Source: Flavobacteriales bacterium (GTDB lineage: Bacteria > Bacteroidota > Bacteroidia > Flavobacteriales_F > PHOS-HE28). From it: a DNA stretch of 64,000 nucleotides. Positions 51,615 through 59,811 of the stretch are shown here, piece after piece. The position numbers were made by a program, and so were the translations under genes. Within the stretch, counting starts at the first letter, position 1; each line of letters opens with the position of its first letter. Where the stretch lies: contig JADJVC010000010.1 of NCBI GenBank assembly GCA_016710685.1, positions 124,001-188,000 on the forward strand, read 5' to 3'. Under the pieces are notes generated by a model. That model worked only from the letters and a program-made list of their open reading frames with translations, was not told the origin of the DNA and did not search any database.

Positions 51615-52161
51615 TTCCGATCCCATGGATATCCGCCGTTTCCTTCGGCAGCAGTTTACGCAGGTAGGCCCGCGCTTTCATGAATTGTGATTTGGAGGTG
51701 TTCTCCGAGATCCCGAGCATTTCCGCGATGTCTTTGTGCGGGTAACCTTCAATGGCGAAGAGGTTGAACACCGTGCGGTAGCCCGTGGGCAGCGCTTGGA
51801 TCAAGTCCATCAGTTCGTTGGTGGTCAACTTGCTCACGGCCAAGCCTTCAGCGGAATGCAAGTGTTCGGCTTCCGTGAGGTCCAAACTTTGGTCATAAGG
51901 CTTGTTGCGGCGGATGTTGTCCAAGGCGGTGTTCACCATGGTGCGTGCGATCCAGCCGCCCAACGGCCCGTCGCCTCGGAAGCGGTCCATCTTCTGGAAC
52001 ACCTTCACGAAACCATCCTGCAGGATGTCCTGCGCTTGGTCGCGGTCGTGTGCGTATCGCATGCAAATGCTCATCATTTTCCCTGCAAAGGCTTGGTAGA
52101 GCGCTTTCTGGGCTGTGGGTTCCCCCTTTAGGCAGCCAGCTACCATTTGCTCATCCGTCAT
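51607..52161 (-). CDS. ECF-type RNA polymerase sigma factor
   Basis: 184 residues. Region 2 has YAHDRDQAQDILQDGFVKVFQKMDRFRGDG with the -10 recognition helix WIARTMVNTALDNIRR. Region 4 has IQALPTGYRTVFNLFAIEGYPHKDIAEMLGISENTSKSQFMKARAYLRKLL. It overlaps the anti-sigma-like gene, the classical arrangement for a sigma factor and its antagonist. Its regulon probably includes its own operon with the downstream surface protein. No clear -7 element was found in the region upstream, in line with possible autoregulation from an ECF promoter. Confidence 0.93.
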   Translation of the reverse strand: MTDEQMVAGCLKGEPTAQKALYQAFAGKMMSICMRYAHDRDQAQDILQDGFVKVFQKMDRFRGDGPLGGWIARTMVNTALDNIRRNKPYDQSLDLTEAEHLHSAEGLAVSKLTTNELMDLIQALPTGYRTVFNLFAIEGYPHKDIAEMLGISENTSKSQFMKARAYLRKLLPKETADIHGIGNE

Positions 52162-52324
52162 GGCCTTGCGGGGTTATGATGCGATCGGTAGCAGAATGGT
52201 TGCCTGCGCCGGGCCGTGAATTTAAGTGAATAGCGGGGAAGGGGGGGTGAGCCTGATAAGAGGTGGGAGGCGGAGCCGTGCTTTTCAAAGCCCAAGCAGG
52301 CACGGAGAGCATTTGGGGTCTTTG

Positions 52325-52359
52325 GAGTCTTGAGTCTTGAGTCTTGAGTCGGGAGTCTT
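52325..52359 (+). repeat. heptamer tandem repeat GAGTCTT
   Basis: Five contiguous 7-nt units: three exact GAGTCTT, one GAGTCGG, one exact. It lies in the 390-bp gap between the sigma factor gene and the DUF177 gene. Confidence 0.85.
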
Positions 52360-52370
52360 GACTTGCATTG

Positions 52371-52394
52371 TCTGCGCCTCTGCGCTTCTGCGTC
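52371..52394 (+). repeat. family B-like arm of 8-nt units
   Basis: TCTGCGCC, TCTGCGCT, TCTGCGTC: three 8-nt units in register, resembling the CTCTGCGG arms at 23332-23355. Confidence 0.6.
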
Positions 52395-52397
52395 CCC

Positions 52398-52432
52398 CAA
52401 TCACCAATCACTATCAACCAATCACCATTCGC
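52398..52432 (+). repeat. heptamer tandem repeat CAATCAC
   Basis: Five 7-nt units in one register: CAATCAC, CAATCAC, TATCAAC, CAATCAC, CATTCGC. Different sequence from the GAGTCTT repeat 40 bp away but the same period. Confidence 0.75.
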
Positions 52433-52435
52433 ATT

Positions 52436-52456
52436 CCTCCGTGACCTCCGTGGTGA
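52436..52456 (+). repeat. family B terminal arm
   Basis: CCTCCGTGAC followed by CTCCGTGGTGAA, the same end as the repeat at 23375-23387 (13 bases shared exactly apart from the flanks). Confidence 0.6.
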
Positions 52457-52499
52457 ATACCCCACTTCAGCCCATCTGGAAACCCCGAAAACACACCCA

Positions 52500-52533
52500 T
52501 TTGCCTCCAGTAACCCCGATCGCGCTACATTTG
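52500..52533 (+). promoter_or_regulatory. promoter of the fatty-acid synthesis operon
   Basis: TTTG at 52500-52503 (-33) and TACATTTG at 52526-52533 (-7, an exact TAnnTTTG match), separated by 22 nt. The ATG of the first gene is 18 nt further on. It is one of the clearest promoters in the window. Confidence 0.65.
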
Positions 52534-52551
52534 CCGGTCCTTTCCCGAAAA

Positions 52552-53082
52552 ATGTCCCCTTCCGTCATGGAAGCGCTACCTGAACATACCATCGCCTTTA
52601 ACGGCTTGAACGACGGTCGCCACGCGTTCGATTTCACGCTGGGTGACGCGTTTTTAGCGGCCACTGGCGTGGAGGAATTCATGGGCGGAAGCATTGAGGC
52701 TCATGTGGAGTTGGACAAAAGCAGCCACTTACTGGTCACCAACATCACGGTGGACGGACACATCCGCATGCTGTGCGACCACTGCAATGCGCCGATGGAG
52801 CAGCCGGTGGAAGGCACGCAACGCCAGATCTTCAAGCTCAGCGCGGAAGATGAAGGCGACGACGACGAGTTGGTAAGCATAGACCCCAACGCCCAAGAGA
52901 TCAATTTGACGCACTACATGTTTGAGTGCATCAGCCTTCACTTGCCCATTCGCCATGTTCACCCTGAAGGGCAATGCGACCCCGAGGTTGAAAGCGCGCT
53001 GGAAAAAGTACAAGTACACCACGAAGCGGATCCCGACCCCCGATGGGCCGTGCTGCAAGACCTGAAGACCAAGGAAAACTGA
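52552..53082 (+). CDS. DUF177 (YceD-like) protein
   Basis: 176 residues from MSPSVMEALPEH; a second ATG 15 nt on is an alternative. The long frame upstream runs through repeats and is not coding. It has the DUF177 core: an N-terminal beta-rich half, a Cys pair CDHCNAPMEQPVEG, and the acidic stretch SAEDEGDDDELVSIDPNAQEINLTHYMFECISLHLPIRHVH. In bacteria this protein almost always precedes rpmF and may take part in 23S rRNA or ribosome assembly (YceD). It is the first gene of the operon and starts downstream of a clear promoter. Confidence 0.9.
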   Translation: MSPSVMEALPEHTIAFNGLNDGRHAFDFTLGDAFLAATGVEEFMGGSIEAHVELDKSSHLLVTNITVDGHIRMLCDHCNAPMEQPVEGTQRQIFKLSAEDEGDDDELVSIDPNAQEINLTHYMFECISLHLPIRHVHPEGQCDPEVESALEKVQVHHEADPDPRWAVLQDLKTKEN

Positions 53083-53102
53083 ACCTCCCATCTCCGTAGA
53101 CC

Positions 53103-53294
53103 ATGCCAAATCCGAAACGCCGACATTCGAAGACCCGCACCGCCAAGCGCCGCACACACCAAGTCGCTGGTACGCCTACCCTCACCACCTGCCCCACCAC
53201 CGGAGAAACGCATTTGCGTCACCGCGCCATCCTGGTGGGTGACGACTTGATGTACCGCGGCAAAGTGGTACGCACCAAGGCCGAGGCTGAATAA
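53103..53294 (+). CDS. rpmF: Ribosomal protein L32
   Basis: 63 residues of the large ribosomal subunit. The start MPNPKRRHSKTRTAKRRTHQ is the standard L32 N-terminus. The usual zinc-binding cysteines are mostly absent: only one Cys remains in TCPTTGETHLRHR, the zinc-free form common in Bacteroidota. It lies 20 nt after DUF177 and 46 nt before plsX. Confidence 0.96.
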   Translation: MPNPKRRHSKTRTAKRRTHQVAGTPTLTTCPTTGETHLRHRAILVGDDLMYRGKVVRTKAEAE

Positions 53295-53340
53295 CCACAG
53301 TTCGCCGCACCTGGAACACTACCTCGGTAGCCAGGCCCGC

Positions 53341-54279
53341 ATGAGGATAGGAGTTGACATCATGGGCAGCGACCACGGAGCCGTGGTGCCCATCCGTGCC
53401 GCCATTTTGGCAGCAAAAGAACTGCCGGAGAACGTGCGTCTTGTGCTGATCGGGCACGAAAAGACTATTTTGGACGGTCTGCGTGCGGAAGGTGCCGACC
53501 CCGCCGCGTTCGACATTGTACCCAGCACGGACGACATCAGCATGAGCGACCATGCCACCAAGGCATTGGCGGCGAAAACGAACAGCAGCATCGCGCTTGG
53601 ATTCGGCATGCTGAAAGAGGAAAAATTGGACGCTTTCGCCAGCACGGGCAATACCGGGGCCATGCTGGTGGGCAGCGTAATGGTGATGCGGCCCTTGCCC
53701 GGCGTACAGCGCCCGTGCATCACCAGCATATTGCCCAAGGCCGACGGCAGTTTTGGGCTTATGGTGGACGTGGGCGCCAACGCCGACTGCAAGCCCGAAG
53801 TGCTGTTCCAGTTCGGCCTGTTGGGCTCGCTCTTCGCGAAGCACGTTTACCATATTGAAAGCCCCAAAGTGGCCTTGTTGAGCATTGGCGAAGAAGAAAA
53901 AAAGGGCAACGCGCTCACCTTGGCCGCGCACGCACTGATGAAGGGCACCGACCGCTTCAACTTCGTCGGTAATGTGGAAGGTCGCGACCTGTTCCATGAC
54001 AAGGCCGACGTAGTGGTATGCGACGGTTTCACCGGCAACGTGGTGCTGAAAGCGCTGGAAGGCTTCCACAATTTGATCAGTGAACGCGGGCTGAAAGACC
54101 CCTTTCTGGACCGGTTCGATTACCAGAACTACGGCGGCACGCCGGTGCTCGGCGTCCATGGCAACGTGGTTATCGGGCATGGGATCAGCAACGCGCAGAC
54201 CATTAAGAACATGATCCTTTTCACCCGTGAACTGGTTGAAAGCAAATTGAACGCCCGCATCCGCGAAGCATTCCAGTGA
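53341..54279 (+). CDS. plsX: Phosphate acyltransferase PlsX
   Basis: Converts acyl-ACP to acyl-phosphate in the first step of phospholipid synthesis by the PlsX/PlsY route. 312 residues starting MRIGVDIMGSDHGAVVPIRAA, the family N-terminus. Further motifs are ASTGNTGAMLVGS, GVQRPCITSILP, MVDVGANADCKPE, LLSIGEEEKKGN, FVGNVEGRDLF, VVCDGFTGNVVLKALEG and the C-terminal GVHGNVVIGHGISN. It is cytoplasmic and membrane-associated. The order rpmF-plsX-fabH is widely conserved. Confidence 0.96.
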   Translation: MRIGVDIMGSDHGAVVPIRAAILAAKELPENVRLVLIGHEKTILDGLRAEGADPAAFDIVPSTDDISMSDHATKALAAKTNSSIALGFGMLKEEKLDAFASTGNTGAMLVGSVMVMRPLPGVQRPCITSILPKADGSFGLMVDVGANADCKPEVLFQFGLLGSLFAKHVYHIESPKVALLSIGEEEKKGNALTLAAHALMKGTDRFNFVGNVEGRDLFHDKADVVVCDGFTGNVVLKALEGFHNLISERGLKDPFLDRFDYQNYGGTPVLGVHGNVVIGHGISNAQTIKNMILFTRELVESKLNARIREAFQ

Positions 54280-54331
54280 CCACCTTGCACCCCTCGGCGC
54301 AAGGCCGGTGCCGTAAACTACATTGAGAACC

Positions 54332-55324
54332 ATGAAGACCACCGCTGCCATTACCGCCGTACAGGGCTACGTGCCGGAATACGTGTTGAGCAACGCCGTG
54401 CTGGAGACCATGGTGGACACCAACGATGCGTGGATCACCGAGCGCACGGGGATCAAAGAGCGGCGGATCCTCAAGGGCAAGGACCAAGGCATGAGCGTAA
54501 TGGCCGTGGAAGCGGTGAAGGGCCTCTGCAAAAAGCGCGGCATCGACCCCATGGAGATCGATCTGTTGATCTGTTGCACCGTGACCGCCGACATGCAATT
54601 CCCGGCTTCGGCGAACATTATTTGCGACAAGGTGGGCGCGAAGAATGCTTGGGGCTTCGATGTGAATGCCGCTTGCTCCGGCTTCATCTACGGCCTCACC
54701 ACCGGGGCGCAGTTCATTGAAACAGGGAAGCACAAGAAAGTGGTCGTGGTAGGCGCGGACAAGATGAGCGCGATCATCGACTACACGGATCGCGCCACCT
54801 GCATCATTTTCGGCGACGGGGCAGGCGCGGTACTGCTGGAACCCAATACGGAAGGGAACGGCATTTTGGACAGCATCCTCCGGTCTGACGGCAGCGGAGC
54901 GCAATTCCTGCACCAAAAAGCGGGGGGCTCCATGCGTCCGGCGACCCAGCAAACGGTTGAGGCAAAAGAGCATTTCGTCTTTCAGGAAGGGAAGGCCGTA
55001 TTCAAATTCGCGGTTACCAACATGGCCGACGTCAGCGCGGAGATCATGGAGCGCAACAAGCTCACCAGCGACGATATAGCGTGGTTGGTGCCGCACCAGG
55101 CCAACAAGCGCATCATCGACGCCACCGCAAACCGCATGGGCCTTGATGAAAGCAAAGTGATGCTGAACATCCAGAAATACGGCAACACCACCAGTGGTAC
55201 CATACCGTTGTGCTTGTGGGAATGGGAAAGCCGCCTGAAAAAGGGCGACAACATCATACTCGCGGCATTTGGCGGGGGCTTCACCTGGGGCTCCGTGTAT
55301 TTGAAATGGGCCTACGGGTCCTGA
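54332..55324 (+). CDS. fabH: 3-oxoacyl-ACP synthase III
   Basis: Condenses acetyl-CoA with malonyl-ACP to start type II fatty-acid synthesis. 330 residues; the ATG at 54332 is chosen over a TTG nine bases earlier. The catalytic triad is visible: Cys115 in [11 protein letters not shown], His in [11 protein letters not shown] and Asn in [11 protein letters not shown]. Also [12 protein letters not shown], the FabH CoA-side motif. It is 52 nt after plsX, in the same operon. Confidence 0.96.
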   Translation: MKTTAAITAVQGYVPEYVLSNAVLETMVDTNDAWITERTGIKERRILKGKDQGMSVMAVEAVKGLCKKRGIDPMEIDLLICCTVTADMQFPASANIICDKVGAKNAWGFDVNAACSGFIYGLTTGAQFIETGKHKKVVVVGADKMSAIIDYTDRATCIIFGDGAGAVLLEPNTEGNGILDSILRSDGSGAQFLHQKAGGSMRPATQQTVEAKEHFVFQEGKAVFKFAVTNMADVSAEIMERNKLTSDDIAWLVPHQANKRIIDATANRMGLDESKVMLNIQKYGNTTSGTIPLCLWEWESRLKKGDNIILAAFGGGFTWGSVYLKWAYGS

Positions 55325-55379
55325 ACCGACTACTTCTCTATCTTGGCCCTCCAAGGCCGGAACCCATTCCATGGAACCC

Positions 55380-55856
55380 ATGAACATCACCCAGATCCAA
55401 GACCTGATCAAATTCGTTGCCAAAAGCGGCGTAAGCGAGGTGGAGATCGAGCAGAAGGACTTCAAGATCACCATTAAGGCGACGAGCAAGAAAGATGCTC
55501 CCGTACATGTGATCGCGCAGCCCCAATACGCACCGCCGCCGCAGTTGCCGGCAGCAGCGCCCGCGCCCGCGCCAGCTGCTCCGGCCGCTGCACCAGCCCC
55601 TGCGGCGGAGAGCAAATACATCACCGTGAAGTCACCGATGATCGGCACCTTCTACCGTGCGTCCGGCCCCGGCAAACCCATATTCGTAAACGTGGGCGAC
55701 GACATTAAGCCGGGCAAGACCATTTGCATCATCGAGGCCATGAAGCTCTTTAATGAGATCGAGAGCGAGGTGACCGGTAAGATCGTGAAGGTGCTTGTGG
55801 ACGATGCCAAGCCGGTGGAATACGATCAACCTTTGTTCTTAGTGGATCCCTCGTAA
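55380..55856 (+). CDS. accB: Biotin carboxyl carrier protein of acetyl-CoA carboxylase
   Basis: 158 residues from MNITQIQDLIKFVAKSG, the family start; an ATG nine bases earlier (MEP) is the alternative. The N-terminal region is followed by an Ala/Pro-rich flexible linker (about 55-80) and the biotinyl domain, with KSPMIGTFYRASGPG and the biotin-accepting Lys122 in EAMKLFNEIE. Biotin is carboxylated by AccC and passed to the carboxyltransferase. It sits between fabH and accC; a family A repeat separates it from accC. Confidence 0.96.
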   Translation: MNITQIQDLIKFVAKSGVSEVEIEQKDFKITIKATSKKDAPVHVIAQPQYAPPPQLPAAAPAPAPAAPAAAPAPAAESKYITVKSPMIGTFYRASGPGKPIFVNVGDDIKPGKTICIIEAMKLFNEIESEVTGKIVKVLVDDAKPVEYDQPLFLVDPS

Positions 55857-55865
55857 ATGCTGTTG

Positions 55866-55983
55866 ACCGCAACGACGCGGCGACGCAACGAAGTCGCTAT
55901 GGCGGGCGGAATGCCGGACACAATGAGATCCTTCACCCCAAACCTAACGTTGCGTTACCGTTGCGTCGTTGCGTCGTTGCGGT
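55866..55983. repeat. inverted-repeat element, family A copy 3
   Basis: 118 bp between accB and accC. The left arm starts ACCGCAACGACG; the right arm is built of CGTTGCGT units and ends CGTTGCGGT. 23 of 28 terminal bases pair. It lies inside an operon, 9 nt after one stop and 17 nt before the next start. Confidence 0.85.
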
Positions 55984-55999
55984 GAATCCCTGAGCCGCC

Positions 56000-57343
56000 A
56001 TGTTCAAGAAGATCCTCATAGCAAACCGCGGCGAGATCGCCCTGCGCGTGATCCGTACCGCCCGGGAAATGGGCATCAAGACGGTGGCGGTGTACAGCAC
56101 GGCCGACCGCGAGAGCCTTCATGTACGCTTCGCCGATGAGGCGGTGTGCATCGGTCCGCCGCCCAGCAAGGAAAGCTATTTGAACATGAGCCGGATCATC
56201 GCAGCGGCGGAGATCACCAACGCGGACGCGATCCATCCGGGCTATGGCTTTCTAAGTGAGAACGCCAAGTTCAGCCGCATCTGCCAGGAGCATGGCATCA
56301 AGTTCATCGGTGCGTTGCCCGAACAGATCGAAGCCATGGGCGACAAAGCCACGGCCAAGAGCACCATGATCGCAGCAGGCGTGCCCTGCGTGCCGGGTAC
56401 TGAAGGATTGGTGACGGACCTTGATGTGGCCAAAAAAGAGGCCATCAAGATCGGCTACCCCGTGATCCTGAAAGCAACGGCGGGCGGCGGCGGCAAAGGC
56501 ATGCGCTTGGTGTGGAAAGAAGAAGAGTTTGAAGAGGCTTTCGAGAAGGCCAGCCAAGAAGCCGGAGCCGCATTCGGCAATCCGGGCATGTACATGGAGA
56601 AGTATGTGCTGGAACCGCGCCACATTGAGATCCAGATCGCGGGCGACCAGTACGGCACGTTCTGCCACATGAGCGAGCGTGACTGCAGCATTCAACGCCG
56701 CCATCAGAAACTCGTGGAAGAAACGCCCAGCCCTTTCATGACCAAAACGCTACGGAAAAAGATGGGCGAGGCCGCCATCAAAGCCGCAGCCAGTGTGAAC
56801 TACGAAGGCGTCGGAACGGTGGAGTTCCTCGTGGATAAGGACCGCAACTTCTACTTCATGGAGATGAACACGCGGATCCAGGTAGAGCATACGATCACTG
56901 AAGAGGTCATTGACTTCGACCTCGTACGCGAGCAGATCAAGATAGCTTCGGGCATCCCCATCAGCGGACTCAACTATGAGCCCACACGACACAGCATCCA
57001 GTGCCGCATCAACGCGGAAGATCCGTTCAACGATTTCCGGCCCAGCCCCGGCAAGATCACCAGCTACCACAGCCCCGGTGGTCATGGCGTGCGCATCGAC
57101 ACGCACGCATACGCAGGCTACACCATTCCACCGAATTACGACAGCATGATCGGTAAGGTGATCGTTAGCGCGCAAACACGCGAAGAGGCTTTGGCCAAGA
57201 TGGAGCGCGCGCTGAGCGAATATGTGATCGAGGGCATACACACCAGCATCCCTTTCCACTTGCAATTGCTGCAAAACGAGAAGTTCCGCGCCGGGGACTT
57301 TACCACGAAGTTCATGGAGGATTTTGAGCTGAAGAAGCCTTGA
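56000..57343 (+). CDS. accC: Biotin carboxylase, acetyl-CoA carboxylase subunit
   Basis: Carboxylates biotin on AccB using bicarbonate and ATP. 447 residues from [25 protein letters not shown], the universal start. ATP-grasp signatures are [66 protein letters not shown] and [18 protein letters not shown]. It is the last gene of the operon that starts with DUF177. The Bacteroidota carboxyltransferase subunits are encoded elsewhere. Confidence 0.97.
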   Translation: MFKKILIANRGEIALRVIRTAREMGIKTVAVYSTADRESLHVRFADEAVCIGPPPSKESYLNMSRIIAAAEITNADAIHPGYGFLSENAKFSRICQEHGIKFIGALPEQIEAMGDKATAKSTMIAAGVPCVPGTEGLVTDLDVAKKEAIKIGYPVILKATAGGGGKGMRLVWKEEEFEEAFEKASQEAGAAFGNPGMYMEKYVLEPRHIEIQIAGDQYGTFCHMSERDCSIQRRHQKLVEETPSPFMTKTLRKKMGEAAIKAAASVNYEGVGTVEFLVDKDRNFYFMEMNTRIQVEHTITEEVIDFDLVREQIKIASGIPISGLNYEPTRHSIQCRINAEDPFNDFRPSPGKITSYHSPGGHGVRIDTHAYAGYTIPPNYDSMIGKVIVSAQTREEALAKMERALSEYVIEGIHTSIPFHLQLLQNEKFRAGDFTTKFMEDFELKKP

Positions 57344-57344
57344 G

Positions 57345-57371
57345 GTCAGTTGTCAGTTGCCTTTGTCAGTT
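57345..57371 (+). repeat. heptamer tandem repeat GTCAGTT
   Basis: Two contiguous exact GTCAGTT units (57345-57358), six bases, then a third exact unit (57365-57371). It starts just after the accC stop. Same period as the GAGTCTT and CAATCAC repeats. Confidence 0.7.
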
Positions 57372-57399
57372 GTTAGGCGTTGTAGCGAACGTTCATGCG

Positions 57400-58482
57400 A
57401 TGAAGAAGACACTGTTGGTCCTTCTTTTCTTTTTCGCTTTCCGCGCATTCGGCCAAACCCCTCCAGCCTATATCGACACGTTGTTCCATGGAACGAACGG
57501 GTTGGAGAACAAACTCCCGCATGTGGGGATCAGCATCGGGATCTTGCAGGATGGTAAGGCGAGCTATTACGCCTTCGGGAACCTGAGCCACACAAGCGCG
57601 CAAAAGGTTGACAGCAACACGGTGTTCGAGGTCGGCTCGAACACGAAATTGTTCACTGCACTTTTACTGGCAGTGCAGATAGCCGTTGGGAAGATTCCCG
57701 AAACCGCGTACTTGGACGACTACTTGCCGTATAAGGTGGAATTGGCACCGGGGTTGAAGAACAAGATCCGCCTTACCGACTTGGCATCATCCTCATCCGG
57801 GCTACCTACGTTGAGCGGTGATGAATACGACGACTTGCTTTTTGCGAAAGACTCCGTTCAGCCATACAAGTCGGTCGACAAGGACTACATCTACCGCGTG
57901 CTGCGGGAAACGACAGTGATCCCAGACCAAGGGAAATACGAGTATTCCAATTTCAACTACGGACTTTTGGGGCTGGTCCTCGAAAACATCACGGGCCGGA
58001 AGTACGCATATTTGGTCCGCAAGGACGTGTTGAACCACTTGGGGCTACGGGATACGTACACGGACAGTGTACCGGGCGAAAACGTAGCGGCGGGCTACTA
58101 CGAAGGCAAGCCGGTCGACTATTTGGAATTGGACGCGCTGAAACCTGCAGGCGTGATGCGGTCGAACGCCACGGACATGCTGCGGTTCCTCGGCTATCAA
58201 TTGCACCCGCCCGGTGGTCCCATGGGCACGGCTATCGAGCTGACGCAAAAGGAATTCGTAAGCGACTCGACGCTAACAACAGCTTTGGGTTGGCACATCC
58301 TGAAGGATGAAGCCCGCGATCCTTACCACATCATGCAAGGTGACACGCCGGGGGATTCATCCCTGTTGTTTTTCGACAAGAAGCGCAACATGGGTATTGT
58401 TGTTTTAGTGAACGAAAGCAACCACAACTTGACAGGCATAGTGCTTGACTATTTGCTGGAGAGCATGTTCCGCGAAGAGTAG
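57400..58482 (+). CDS. secreted serine hydrolase, beta-lactamase/class C family
   Basis: 360 residues; the ATG at 57400 opens a signal peptide (MKKTLLVLLFFFAFRAFGQ), and upstream codons from 57340 cross the heptamer repeat. Family motifs are SxxK as Ser80-Asn-Thr-Lys83 (VGSNTKLFTALLL), YSNFNYGLLG (the Tyr-x-Asn motif) and a C-terminal HIMQGDTPGDSS standing for the third box. Members are beta-lactamases, esterases or D-aminopeptidases acting in the periplasm. The substrate cannot be told from sequence. It is a single gene. Confidence 0.85.
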   Translation: MKKTLLVLLFFFAFRAFGQTPPAYIDTLFHGTNGLENKLPHVGISIGILQDGKASYYAFGNLSHTSAQKVDSNTVFEVGSNTKLFTALLLAVQIAVGKIPETAYLDDYLPYKVELAPGLKNKIRLTDLASSSSGLPTLSGDEYDDLLFAKDSVQPYKSVDKDYIYRVLRETTVIPDQGKYEYSNFNYGLLGLVLENITGRKYAYLVRKDVLNHLGLRDTYTDSVPGENVAAGYYEGKPVDYLELDALKPAGVMRSNATDMLRFLGYQLHPPGGPMGTAIELTQKEFVSDSTLTTALGWHILKDEARDPYHIMQGDTPGDSSLLFFDKKRNMGIVVLVNESNHNLTGIVLDYLLESMFREE

Positions 58483-58497
58483 GTCGAGGTGTTATCG

Positions 58498-58626
58498 CCG
58501 TTTCGCGAGGAGCTAGTGCAATTGCGAGGCGACGAAGCAATCTTTGATCTTACTGGTTGTCTTTTAACCGGAATCGAAGATCGCTTTCCGGCCCGGAGGC
58601 CGAGTCTGTTCCTCCTCGCGAAACGG
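58498..58626. repeat. 129-bp structured inverted-repeat element
   Basis: Perfect 15-bp terminal inverted repeat CCGTTTCGCGAGGAG (58498-58512) with its complement (58612-58626). Inside are GATCTT/AAGATC and CTGGTT/AACCGG stems around a T-rich loop, and a TTGCGAGGCGACGAAGCAAT stretch of a kind I recognise as a common bacterial intergenic repeat. Confidence 0.75.
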
Positions 58627-58690
58627 ACTTCTTCTTGTGCGCAGTTCGAGCGAAGCGTCGCGCCGAAGCGAAGTCGAGGTGCCGCGAACA

Positions 58691-58710
58691 GGGGCCGGGG
58701 GATGAGGGCT
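58691..58710. repeat. second copy of part of the ileS-inserted repeat
   Basis: Twenty bases identical to 4128-4147 inside ileS. The last two bases form part of the stop codon of the minus-strand MmcQ gene (58709-58711). Confidence 0.75.
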
Positions 58711-59053
58711 ATAATTCCGCCCGTACCTTTTTCGGTAACGAAGCCACGACCAGCGCATAACTGTGGTCGAGCAACTCGCGGATCAGAGAGTCTCGTACGC
58801 TGCCATCGGTGGTCACCGTGTTCCAGTGCACCTTGCTCATGTGATAGCCGGGTATAATGCCTTCGTACTCTTCACGCAATGCCACCGCGCGTTCCGGATC
58901 GCACTTCAAGTTTATGCTTTCGAAGTTGGTGATGTCGATGAGCGCGAACATCTTGCCCATCACTTTAAAGACGAGCGTGTCCGGCCCGAATGGCGTTTCC
59001 TCGGTGATGCCGGGCTTTTCCAAGCAGAGCTGTCGGAATTGCTCGATGTTCAT
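58709..59053 (-). CDS. MmcQ/YjbR family protein
   Basis: 114 residues, cytoplasmic, with a CyaY-like fold. Pattern: MNIEQFRQLCLEKPGITEETPFG, LVFKVMGKMFALIDI, INLKCDPERAVALREEY, PGYHMSKVHWNTV and LDHSYALVVASLPKKVR. The family is often called DNA-binding, from structure only. Its ATG overlaps the stop of the cyclase gene (ATGA). Its stop codon abuts a dispersed repeat. Confidence 0.88.
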   Translation of the reverse strand: MNIEQFRQLCLEKPGITEETPFGPDTLVFKVMGKMFALIDITNFESINLKCDPERAVALREEYEGIIPGYHMSKVHWNTVTTDGSVRDSLIRELLDHSYALVVASLPKKVRAEL

Positions 59054-59811
59054 TTCAGTGGAGCGTAGAGCACCGGCCTGCTGGGCGCGGCGTCGTTGAT
59101 GAAGTGGGGCACCTGCAACTCAAGCAAGTAATCGCCGTCCAGTACCTCATCGGGTACGTAGATCATTTCAGTGATGGAACGGCATCGGTCAATGACGTGC
59201 GGAAAATCCCAGAAGGCGTGGTGCGCTGCGAGCTTGCCGTCATCTTGCTCGCGGTCCACGCTTGGGAGGTCCAGCAACAAATGGCGCACACCGATGCTGC
59301 GGAGCCATGCACAGGCCTCGGCTTCGATATATGGCGGGTTGGTGGAAGTCCACACTCGTGTACGTTTTTCGGCATCGTTCGGCCACGTGCGGATCACCAA
59401 GGCTTCGGGCACGTGTTCGCCCACCGCGCCGCGCAGAAGGCCGAGCGAGATCACTTTGTCGATACCTTCAGTGGTGCGGCGTTCTTGCGGAAGCAGGCTG
59501 ATCAATTGCGCGGTGAACCAATAGCGCTGGAACATGTTTCCCACGGGCTGCACATCGGGCGAGATGTGCCCTACGCCTTCCGTATGCGTGCCGTGCCCGT
59601 GCGGATTGAATGCGGCATCGCGGAAATTCACAGGCGCACCGGCTGCCACGGCGTAGACCTTATCGCCATCGGTCACTGGAGTAAATGATGGTGGCCCCAC
59701 ATGCCATGCGCGCGGTCCCGGACTGTTCGCATCCAAGGGAATGGAAAGGTCGATAGGGTCATTCAGCGCAATGCGCCATTCGCGGCCGTGGTGGGTGAAG
59801 GTGGCGATCAT
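59050..59811 (-). CDS. cyclase/kynurenine formamidase-like family protein
   Basis: 253 residues. The ATG at 59811 overlaps the hemW stop by ATGA; the longer frame to 60054 is a shadow of hemW. It has the cyclase family metal motif in the form NPHGHGTHTEGVGHI, preceded by DLSIPLDANSPGPRAWHVG and followed by VIRTWPNDAEKRTRV and RSIGVRHLLLDLPSVDRE. Members hydrolyse N-formylkynurenine or related cyclic amides with zinc or manganese. The substrate here is unknown. Part of the kinase-hemW-cyclase-MmcQ run. Confidence 0.85.
   Translation of the reverse strand: MIATFTHHGREWRIALNDPIDLSIPLDANSPGPRAWHVGPPSFTPVTDGDKVYAVAAGAPVNFRDAAFNPHGHGTHTEGVGHISPDVQPVGNMFQRYWFTAQLISLLPQERRTTEGIDKVISLGLLRGAVGEHVPEALVIRTWPNDAEKRTRVWTSTNPPYIEAEACAWLRSIGVRHLLLDLPSVDREQDDGKLAAHHAFWDFPHVIDRCRSITEMIYVPDEVLDGDYLLELQVPHFINDAAPSRPVLYAPLK

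Noticed and set aside
52325..52456. possible CRISPR array
   Set aside because: Repeat units are 7-8 nt without spacers and there are no cas genes nearby.
54221..55648. 475-codon minus-strand open frame across plsX end, fabH and accB
   Set aside because: The forward genes carry full catalytic motifs; the reverse frame has none.
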